From positions 1,614,501-1,678,500 of the forward strand of contig NC_084934.1 of NCBI RefSeq assembly GCF_958298935.1: a stretch of DNA of 64,000 nucleotides, in the 5' to 3' direction. The DNA is from Phragmites australis (lineage: Eukaryota > Streptophyta > Magnoliopsida > Poales > Poaceae). The notes under the pieces are model-generated. The model saw only the letters and a program-made list of their open reading frames with translations, had not been told where the DNA came from and made no database searches. Within the stretch, counting starts at the first letter, position 1, and every line of letters begins with the position of its first letter. A program made the translations under genes and the position numbers. This document shows positions 55,850 to 64,000 of the stretch, piece after piece.

Positions 55850-57175
55850 TCAACAAAGAAGCAAAGTAAACATCTTGTTCAGGCTAAGCATCAATGACCT
55901 ACCTAAACACTTGTACGCCTTCTCTTCGCAGCTAACTGCCACTGGTTTCTCCAAATAAATCGATGCCATACCATGTGAAGAGTACCAAATCACACGATAC
56001 TTCTCTGTCCCTGGCTGGCGGAGCAAGCAGTCGATTGCCTTTGATCTTGCCATCTCCTCCATAAGTTGTATGCTACCACCATTTATACGCTCTACTTTGC
56101 CTTCAAATTCAAGCATAATACCCGGCCGGCCTGGATCCGAGATATGAGGCATGAAGAAAAAATTCAGATACAGAAGTGGTGCGTTTATGCCCACTACCTC
56201 ATCGGTTGAGCTATGCAACATGTACTCCCGCGCTGAAATCCAGCAACTGAAACCGATTAAAATAACTGGCTCTGGAACTCCGTGTGATGACTCTGACGAG
56301 ACAAAGTTGTTAGCGCAACATATTGGATCTGGGCGCCAGCTTTTTGTAACTCTGACAAATACTTCTTCACTCTGACCCCACGGAGGAGCATAGGAATGGG
56401 AAATGTCTTGTAAACTAGATAGGAGAGTGATTTCTCCTATCGCGGATTCAGTCACAAAATTGAATTGGGATGCCAGTAACTGCAAGCACCTAATAGCAGT
56501 CTCAACTATGTTTGTACCTTGAGAGATTCGTAGCTTCAGTGTTAGACAGAAATTTTTTGCTTGCATCTTACGATCCTCGTAGCTGTAATATAGCTCTACC
56601 TCTACGCCACGCCCTTCCGAACATACGGGCCATATGGAAATATAGCGTGATTGGCTTCCTCTCACCATTTCATACATGAGAGTTTTCCCTTCAAGAAGAT
56701 GCCTTTCAAGAGGGTAGCGAAAGATGCCGCCGTTCCGGAGTGGACAGCCGGACTCCACGTCTCTCACAAACTTGTCAGCATATTTTGCGTACAATTCATA
56801 CCTTCCGACAATGGAGCAACTCAAGTACTCCTCCTTGGACCAATTTCTTGCACGCCGAATAATCCGTTCAAGGAAGGGGAAGGAGGATCGCGTTCCCTCT
56901 TGTCCGATACCGTGCTGGTGCATGTTGAGCAAGCTTGTGCCCTTGTTGTAGGCTCGCTCGATCACCTTCCTCCGACGAAGCAGCGAGATGTATGTGATTG
57001 GCAGCTTCCCGGTCCTCTCAAGAGCAAACTCCAACTGAGAGAGTGCCATCTCGAGCCTCTCGATGCCGTGCCCTGCGGACGCCTTCTCCTCCAACTTGTT
57101 TGAGATGTACGATGACACTCCGCTCACGCCCTCCTGAGCAACGGCCGAAGCCACCACTCCCACCATTTCCGCCAT
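55850..57175 (-). CDS. DUF1719-like protein with altered C terminus (locus 7)
   Basis: 441 codons, closely similar to locus 2 from MAEMVGVVASAV through WRPDPICC and HGMASIYLEKP. Two changes matter. About eight residues (locus 2 SMSSLLGL region) are deleted in frame after RRARN. Near the 3' end a deletion of about 33 bp shifts the frame, so the basic tail GRRAAKRRR is replaced by VAVSCEEKAYKCLGRSL... and translation runs into former 3' UTR, ending LNKMFTLLLC. The underlying DNA for the basic tail is still there but out of frame. The protein may be stable but would lack the nuclear-signal-like tail. It could be a recent pseudogene or a variant. Confidence 0.72.
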   Translation of the reverse strand: MAEMVGVVASAVAQEGVSGVSSYISNKLEEKASAGHGIERLEMALSQLEFALERTGKLPITYISLLRRRKVIERAYNKGTSLLNMHQHGIGQEGTRSSFPFLERIIRRARNWSKEEYLSCSIVGRYELYAKYADKFVRDVESGCPLRNGGIFRYPLERHLLEGKTLMYEMVRGSQSRYISIWPVCSEGRGVEVELYYSYEDRKMQAKNFCLTLKLRISQGTNIVETAIRCLQLLASQFNFVTESAIGEITLLSSLQDISHSYAPPWGQSEEVFVRVTKSWRPDPICCANNFVSSESSHGVPEPVILIGFSCWISAREYMLHSSTDEVVGINAPLLYLNFFFMPHISDPGRPGIMLEFEGKVERINGGSIQLMEEMARSKAIDCLLRQPGTEKYRVIWYSSHGMASIYLEKPVAVSCEEKAYKCLGRSLMLSLNKMFTLLLC

Positions 57176-57195
57176 TATTGGGTGACGAGCTAATC

Positions 57196-57715
57196 GATCA
57201 TAGTTCCTACCTATTTATAGAGCTGTTAAAAAAAGCTCCAGGCTCTTGAGCTATTTGAACTCGACTTGTTATAGACTCGATTTGAGCTCAACTCGAGAAC
57301 CTAACAAGATAAGCTCAAGTCTAGCTACAATCTCATGAGTTTATCGAGCTTGAGCTCGAATAGTTTGTCAAAAGTTTGGCTAACTCTAATTACTTTCTAT
57401 TGAGATAAAACCGGTGCCTATTCACTTTAGTCAAGTTTTTTTCTTTTAACCTTACGATCCAACCTAAAAATCAATCGCTCAATCTCAAAGTCACATAACT
57501 ATATACACAAGTGACTCATAGATAGAATTATAAAAAAACTGAGACTTATAAACTATTCAAACTTAACTCACTCTGGGTTTAATTCGAACTCCACTCGAGA
57601 TGTTAATAAGCCAAACTAAGTCTAATTATAGGTTCAGCTAGATCTTAAATTCGGATCGAGCTCTGCTTGAGTTTTCCTATCAAACTCAAGTTTGAGACGA
57701 CGAGGAATAGTAGGC
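57196..57715. mobile_element. Insertion in locus 7 leader with repeated GAGCTCGA motifs
   Basis: Compared with the locus 2 leader, about 520 bp are inserted after CGAGCTAATCGATC. The insert has many AGCTCGAG/TTGAGCTC-type motifs (AAAGCTCCAGGCTCTTGAGC near 57235), in the style of grass hAT-related small elements. Ends and target duplication were not resolved. Confidence 0.45.
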
Positions 57716-57719
57716 TATT

Positions 57720-57890
57720 TAGAAATGGCAAGGAAAGTAGCCAGAAAGGCGGAGGATATTTCCTAACGCGGAGGAGGCGACCACTGCGGATTCCTAAACG
57801 CGACGACAGCAACACTAGTGGTGGAGGGAGGGTGGCCGGTCCTGACGGAACCTGATGTGGTTGGCTTCGTGGAGGGTCTCAGTCATTTTC
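57720..57890 (-). repeat. Locus 7 leader remnant
   Basis: Matches the locus 2 leader at 10460-10625 (GGAGGCGACCACTGCGGATT, GTGGCCGGTCCTGACGG). It has been pushed away from the gene by the insertion at 57196-57715. Confidence 0.8.
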
Positions 57891-60800
57891 GTCATTAAAG
57901 ATGCTGTTGTCTTCACGATCCAGCTCAATCAGGCCGGGTAGTGACTAAAGACTATGTTTCAGGTTTGCAGCTAAACTTATTTTGGTTAGTTTTATATTAT
58001 ATAAAAGCTAGTGATTCACGTTAATAACATGGCTAACCTCGCTGCAATATGTTGTCACGATAACATTTAATGAAAAATTACTCTATTTAACTTTTTTATA
58101 TATGATGTTGTGTCATTTAGTTACAAAACACATAAAATTAGAAGAAGAAATAAAAATTATGTTAAAGGAAGAGAAAATTACTCATGCTCCAAACTTGTAC
58201 CAAAATCGTATATATGTATTGATTTGATTCGTGTATGTTTTGATCAGTGCTAAAATCGTGCATCAAGTGTAGATAGCCCAACCAAAATCAGAATAAGTTT
58301 ATCTTGCCTACGTGTCATGCCTTGCCCGCTGCCTGCTTGATATGACGACCTTGAACTCTTTGATTTAATCTAGACTGTTAGATGTTCATAATAATGAGTG
58401 ATCTAGATTCTTTTCTTTTTTCGATTAACGTGATAATTTTATAATCTCGAGAGTGAACAAGATGATGGTTCTTTTAACCCTCGAATAACAATATAATAGA
58501 TATATCCATGGTTGACAAGTCCACTCATTATATATTTATATATATTGGGCTCTTGTTTACTTAAAAATAAATCTTACTGCTTCGGTTTAATTTTAATTTC
58601 TTGAAAGAGGACAGTAGTTTTTCAGCCTTTCCAGGAACACACTTGGAACTGGAAACACTCAGATTTCAGTTCAGATTCTGCACACAGGGTTCATTGAGGT
58701 GGATAAATGCTCTATTTCACGCCTGGCATGCCTACATGAAATTGATAGATTGAATCTGTCCCTTTTTCCTGAAAAATGTGCCTGTGTGGTTTAGTTTTAG
58801 TACCATTTTACTGCCATGCCTGAATTTAGTTTCAGCAGCCATTCAGGCATGCACTTGGAATTGACAATTCTTGAGTGATAGTTCAATTTCAAAACACTAG
58901 TCTGTTCATATGGTTAATAAAGTGGAGAATATCATAGACAAACATTGAAGTGAAAATCGGGAGCTAAAAATGTTGGAAAAATTATGGGCAGCAGCGATTT
59001 GGTGAGTTGCATTAAGGGCAACAGCTATCATGTCATGCGAAGCTCCCTTGTTCCTTCAGTATTTTCATGAGTGATCAACGGACCCTTTCTCCTGCGAACC
59101 ATGTGTATCTGAATTATTTATCCAGAAATTATTGCTGTTCCTCATCAACTGTATCGTATCCATTCTGCATCCTAGTTGTGGTGGTGGAGCAGTTGCCAAA
59201 TTACAGAGGAGATCCGATCAAAGGCTCAAAGCCTGTTCATGTTGTTGGTTCATAGAAATGATAATGGTAATGCTTGTGGTGGACATTCACCGGGTGTAGA
59301 GTGACAATGACAAAGCCTGCCGCTTTGTACTGGAAGCGTGCAGTGTGCACTCAAAGGCGACTGATGTTGTTCTTGGTTCCTTTTATCTAAACTTCAGATT
59401 GAAACATTGTAAAATCGTAATGTCATCAAGGCAGAATCTCATATGTGCGGATCTGCTCCTGCCTAAATTTCGTTTTTGTCACACTTGCGGCTTGGCTACA
59501 TACAAACAAGGAACTTGTTGATCTGGTATCATGTTTGTTTTCCTTTTAACATCTTGAAACTGGCTATATGCTTTTGTGTCATGCTGATTAAGTTGAGCTT
59601 CCTGTTTTGCAGACATGATGGCATGATGCTTTTGGGGTTCCTTTCAGTTGGGCGGCAAAAATATCCAAATCATTATCTAAAAAGTCTAAAAAGTCTCATG
59701 TTCTAGAGCAAATTGACCAGCACATGGAAATTCTGTACGACAGGACCATGGTCGGTTCTAGAGCAAATTGATATGACATTATCGGAAGATTGCGCTTGAT
59801 TTTTTATTAGGTTTGAATTGTTAAGCACTGTTCTTGGAATCGGCAAGATGTGCCTAGGAAGTTTTTTTTTTTCACAAACCAAAAGTTGTTGATATCTCCT
59901 GTGTTTATTTTGAAGCTCACACCCCAAAAACCAACCTTGCGAATTTTTTTGAATTGCACCATAAGCTAATGTTTTATGGCCTTTCGGCTAATACGTTATT
60001 TTACTCTGCTTGTAAATACAACGCAATAGGCGCTATCTACTGTTGCATCTTAAAAAAATATATAATGAGCTATGAAACAATTTTAACATAGATACTCTTG
60101 AATTGCACGAAAATAGTGAGTAACTATATATGCTGTATATGACAGAGATTTTTAGAATAGGAAAACTGAGGAAACTCAGGACGGAATGGCGGTGCTAAGT
60201 GCAATTCACCATAATTTTAGTCATAACCATTGGTGCTTACCGTCAACAAGTTTCTCCTCCCCCCCACCCCCGTCATCTTCCGAGAGGCGGCACAAGGGTG
60301 CCACCACCGCCACCGCTAAGAACCACCCACTTCCGCCCGCGTACGGCCGCTGCCGCCTCCGCCATCCGTCGACGGTGTCGTAGGTGGTGGAAGCCGGCGA
60401 TGGCGCCAAATGGCCACCGTTGCCTTACCCCTTGCCCCTCCCCCCCTCCTCCGCCTTCCTCTTTTCCTCCCCTTCCTCCGGTGGATCATCGTCGGTGGTG
60501 TTGGTTGGCGGCGGATTCGGTGTGGCGCTGACGGATTCGGCTCTGGGCTCACCGGATCCGTCCGGTGGCCGCGCTCTCGTCCCAGGGCCAGTCGGATCCG
60601 GTGCTTCCCGTCCTGTGGCAGGTCGGATCCAGTGGTTCCCACCCCGTGGCCGCGCGCTCTGGCTCCGCCCCCGTGCATGTGCGCGTCCTTGGTGGGGGTT
60701 CCGGTGTGGCGCTGGTTGGATTCGTCCTATGGCCGTGTTCTCGTCCCACGGCCGGTTAGATCCGTGGTCCCGTCCCGTGGCCGGTCGGATCCGGCAGTTC

Positions 60801-62331
60801 CTGTCCCGTGGCCGTGCTTCGGCTCTGCCCACGTGCGTCCGCGCACCTTCGACTCCGCCCACGTGCGTCCGCGTGCCCATGGTGGGGGCACCGGATGTGG
60901 TGGGGCTGGTCGAGGAGTTCGGCTCATTTCCGGGCATGTGGCCGCTTGGCGGCCCAGGTGCCTTGGCTGCCTCGGGGGGGGGGGGGGTTCTTGTGCCGCC
61001 AGTTCGAGCTCCTCCCTTGTCGGCTCCGTGTCCTGTCTCGGTGCCCACCATGCTTCCTCAACACTATGTGTTGCTGCCTCGTCCCCCACCGTGCAACCTT
61101 GGCGCTGCATACTACTGCTACTTGGCATGGTGGTGCTGTGGCAGTGCGTTCTTGTGCTGCTCTTGGGTCGGTCGCCTGTGCTGCTGTTCAGGATCCCGCT
61201 GCTGCCAGGGGTTGTGGGTCCCCTCCCTTTTGGATGCGTCGTTGTTGATCTATTGGCTCCTGCTGCCACCCTCCCACTCGGCTATGGTGGATCCGGTCTC
61301 TTCTTTGCGGTGTCGGCTGTGTGCTCAACGTTCAGGGGTGCTCAGCGGGCAACTTCCTGGTTTTAGCGTCGCTGATGCTCCACACCCGCTTTGCTTCTCC
61401 TCCCCTTTTCGACATCCCTCAGTCTGGGTTGGCGCCGGCTTTCTTTCCTCTTTTGCCGAGCCAACTGCGATGACCTAGGGGCTTCTTCGGGGTGAGGGAG
61501 GGGTGAGTCACTGTGGGGTTGGGGCTTTGGTGTTTGCTTCAAGCTTGGTGTTTCCTCGTTGAGGGTCTCTTGGCCTGCGCCACCTTTTTGTGCAAGTTTC
61601 CGGGGTGGGGAGCCACGGGCGAAAGCCCTGCCCGGCTTGCTGGTACTAATGTCGGTGACGCCCGCGGGCGTCATTCCCTCCATGGATGCCACATTATCGT
61701 CTCCTCCACCCTGGATGTTTCTCCGGGTGAAAACCCCGTCTAGATGGGCGACGACAGCATTGTTGTTGTTACCTTCCTGAAGGCGTCGCTCCGAGAAATC
61801 CATGCAGTCGGTTCCTTTCTATAGGTTCACCCCTACATCCTCGGTCTGCGGCTTCTTGTGACAGCCTAAATGGCTTAAGCATGTCATTAAGCATCATTAG
61901 CATCATGTTTAATTGTTTTGAGCAATTATTAACATGCAATTTCAATTAAACATAAATTGTGAAAATTAATGTTAAGTGGTGCTTTGTGAAGCAACTCACA
62001 ATATTGCTATGAAACATAGGGCTAGAAACAATTTCAGAAATTAGTACATGATAAGTGAGGAATATTAGTGATTTTTTTTTCAAATTTTTGGGAATTACTT
62101 TAAAGGCATAAAAATTACCACAAGTTAGGAAAGCTTACATTTTTGGAGAATTTTAATTGGAAATTGGCTCAAGCTATTTGGGTCAAACAAGTTAAAATGG
62201 ATTGTACATGAATTATAATTTCACAAAAAATTTGTCCCATAATTTTTGTACCATGGGAAGGCTTTCTTTTGAATAGAAGAAGTGCAGTGGATATTTTTAC
62301 TTGGTGGTCACTGTTCATCATCCCCACCCAT

Positions 62332-62333
<2 letters not shown>

Positions 62334-62381
<48 letters not shown>
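62334..62381. repeat. (TC)n microsatellite
   Basis: Pure TC run of about 48 bp. Copy A has a shorter, interrupted tract at 26912-26945. Confidence 0.95.
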
Positions 62382-62382
<1 letters not shown>

Positions 62383-62482
62383 CACCGGCTTTGTTGAATT
62401 GCACGGCCGACCACGTCGCTGGAAAGCCAGGCCATAGCACCGAGGCGGCCGGAGGCATGGGTTGTCGCCCTTATCCCTCCCT

Positions 62483-62523
<41 letters not shown>
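62483..62523. repeat. (TC)n microsatellite
   Basis: Second pure TC run of about 40 bp. In copy A the equivalent near 27050 is much shorter. Confidence 0.95.
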
Positions 62524-62528
<5 letters not shown>

Positions 62529-63471
62529 TTATCCATCTGCTGGCCTAGCTCAAGCGCAGGGAACAGAGCGTCAAAGCAGAGCAAAGTGTAGCATCGATGC
62601 CAAATCCGCTGCGCTCAAGCGCCAATCCATCGAGCACGAGCCACAAGAATCACCAAGGGAGGCCGCTGAAGGTGCCTCGAGCTTCTCCCCGCCGGATTCC
62701 TCTCCTTTCCGGTCGAATCGAGCATGCAAACGCTGTCTTCCCCAACGCCGACGTATTCCTCCACCGCTCACCATCGACCCGCCATTCCACTGCCTTTCCA
62801 CCCCAACCGACCTCTCGGTGAGCTCCCCTGCGACCCCTTTGTTGCTTTGGCGCGCTTCATTTTCCCTTTTGCCCGACATGGACGCGGGTCCCCGCGTGAG
62901 CCGCTCGTCGCCACCACCTCGGCGCATGCTGCCAGCTGGGCCACCATCGAGCCCGTCGGAAACTAGCCGTGCCATTGAATCCACAAGCCTGCATAGATGC
63001 TATAGGAGTGCTCGGCCGGGTCGATTACACCGCCGTTTGGCCATCGGCGCGTGGAACCCAGCCGTCACCGCAAGGCTACAGCCGTGCGCCATCACCAACC
63101 GCCCTCCGGTCGTTGCTGACAACCACACGCCCCTCAGTCAAGTTCCCCGTGTCACGCTGGTGCCACTGGTGCCCTCCACTGGCCGCACCGCACCGCCGAT
63201 CGTCACCGACGAGGTCGCCCGTGCCGCTGGCACTGTGCTCTGGTCGCGGGTCAATTTTGACCCATAGTCAAAGCGCCCCGGACCGCTGTCAGCGACCGTG
63301 GCTAGCTCGGCCTGGGTGCAAAAAGTTTTTGGGGCCTTTTTAATTTGGATATTCTAGAAAATGCGAAATAGAGTTGTTTTTGCATTGTTTAATCGGTCGA
63401 ACCTTGTAAAATGACTGGAAAATTGTATATAGCTCCAAAAATTATTAAATCAATTTTGTTAGGCTTATATT

Positions 63472-63681
63472 GATGAGGACATCGACACCTATATATCAGC
63501 CCAGACGCCATCCACTCCAGCCCAGGTGCCATCTCCATCAGCCCAAGTCCACACGCCATCTCCATCAATCCAGGCGCCACCAGCTAGGCCAATGACTCGG
63601 GCCCGTGCACGAGAATTAAAGATTGTTTTGGTGCTGAAGAATGAAGGCCCAGAAGCTCAGTTTGACCAACAGAAGGCCTAA
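63472..63681 (+). pseudogene. Ty3/gypsy polyprotein C-terminal tail
   Basis: 70 codons ending in TAA: a Ser/Pro/Gln-rich repeat (AQTPSTPAQVPSPSAQ) followed by RPMTRARARELK. Grass gypsy polyproteins end with this GPMTRARAK-type motif. Only the tail is present because upstream sequence was replaced by segmental duplication copy B. It is open but partial. Confidence 0.75.
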
Positions 63682-64000
63682 AGACTGATGTGGACCAACT
63701 TGGGCCAATCTGGCCAAGGCGGCCCAAAGGAGGGCGCCCCTAGGGGTGCGTGCCTCTCCCTCTCCTAGCCGGCCCTAGGGGCTGCGCCCCCTCTTTTCCA
63801 CCCTATAAAACCAGGGGCTGCGCCCCCTATTTTACTTGAGTTTTGTTTAATTGATAGCCTAGCTACAATCCGTCCTTCGACGTGAATTCAGAACTCCACC
63901 TTCGTGCAATACATCAGATTGCTCGCCTCTAATTCTTGCTCGTTCTTCGATTGCTTACAAGAATTGATCCTCGTGATCAGGTTGATCTTGTTTACCGCAA
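63682..64000 (+). mobile_element. Gypsy 3' UTR and LTR, truncated by the window end
   Basis: Follows the polyprotein tail. It contains CCCTATAAAACCAGGG (TATA at 63804-63810) and a downstream part with GCTCGTTCTTCGATTGC and CTCGTGATCAGGTTGATC, as in known grass gypsy LTRs. The LTR start was not fixed; the end lies outside the window. Confidence 0.6.

Larger units (their letters stand above)
58017..63466 (+). repeat. Segmental duplication copy B
   Basis: Collinear with 22407-27998. Same order: AT-rich repeat units, GC-rich block (60240-61850), TGTGACAGCC-starting LTR-like part (from 61857). It ends where a gypsy 3' end begins. The long plus-strand frames in 60384-61478 are not conserved in copy A and are not genes. 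Confidence 0.9.

Noticed and set aside
60384..61478. A 364-codon plus-strand frame in segmental duplication copy B
   Set aside because: GC-rich, low-complexity sequence open in several frames at once, and the corresponding frame is not preserved in copy A. No domain is recognisable.
63334..63480. Precise target duplication for the gypsy tail at the end of copy B
   Set aside because: The junction near 63466-63472 is inside the element's coding region, so it is a rearrangement breakpoint, not an insertion end.

Overview
The window is nuclear DNA from a plant, almost certainly a grass and most likely a panicoid one. The grounds are nested LTR retrotransposons of grass type, a grass-type tRNA-derived SINE, a Stowaway MITE, Helitron and CACTA debris, and a repeated protein family that I know only from grasses. 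The species cannot be named from sequence alone. No bacterial, organellar or CRISPR feature was seen.

Host genes. The only host genes with long open frames belong to one family of about 440 residues, all on the minus strand. The family has an amphipathic N terminus like the Rx-type N-terminal domain of plant NLR receptors, a WRPDPxCC signature and, in two members, a basic C-terminal tail. I match it to the grass family catalogued as DUF1719. Seven loci are visible: locus 1 (3922-4125, 3' scrap), locus 2 (9080-10408, full), locus 3 (19634-19840, 5' scrap), locus 4 (22161-22405, middle scrap), locus 5 (29233-29370, 3' scrap), locus 6 (42699-44036, full, most diverged) and locus 7 (55850-57175, full length but with a frameshifted tail). 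Loci 1, 2, 5 and 7 share a non-coding 3' flank with a conserved poly(A) signal, so the region grew by tandem or segmental duplication. Those shared flanks provide empty sites for dating and delimiting transposons.

Layout. 1-5320: decayed copia pol, a solo LTR, a precisely bounded 0.8 kb Helitron, and locus 1. 5321-11104: locus 2 with its flanks, interrupted by an LTR-like block. 11105-17575: a complete, very young Ty1/copia element with a single 1386-residue open frame, bounded by a 5-bp target duplication. Its protein appears to start inside the 5' LTR and to be completed by splicing out a 1.23 kb leader intron that carries the primer-binding site. 17576-22405: rearranged tandem copies of the locus 2 5' half, each with one captured exon of a short-chain dehydrogenase, separated by gypsy debris. 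22407-27998: copy A of a 5.6 kb segmental duplication (copy B at 58017-63466). 29233-31660: locus 5 scrap, LINE pieces, shared flank. 31661-41683: nested, oppositely oriented Ty3/gypsy elements of the Tat/RIRE2-like type. 41940-42256: Helitron Rep remnant with a 3' terminus. 42340-44040: locus 6. 44500-49613: tandem duplication, MITEs, CACTA remnant, SINE. 49780-52950: degenerate long-period repeat array. 54600-57890: locus 7. 63472-64000: the 3' end of another gypsy element runs off the window.

How the parts work together. The host family may act in defence, judged only from its NLR-like N terminus. The rest records successive insertions into a duplicating gene cluster. The youngest event is the copia element, whose two LTRs differ at one base by my reading.
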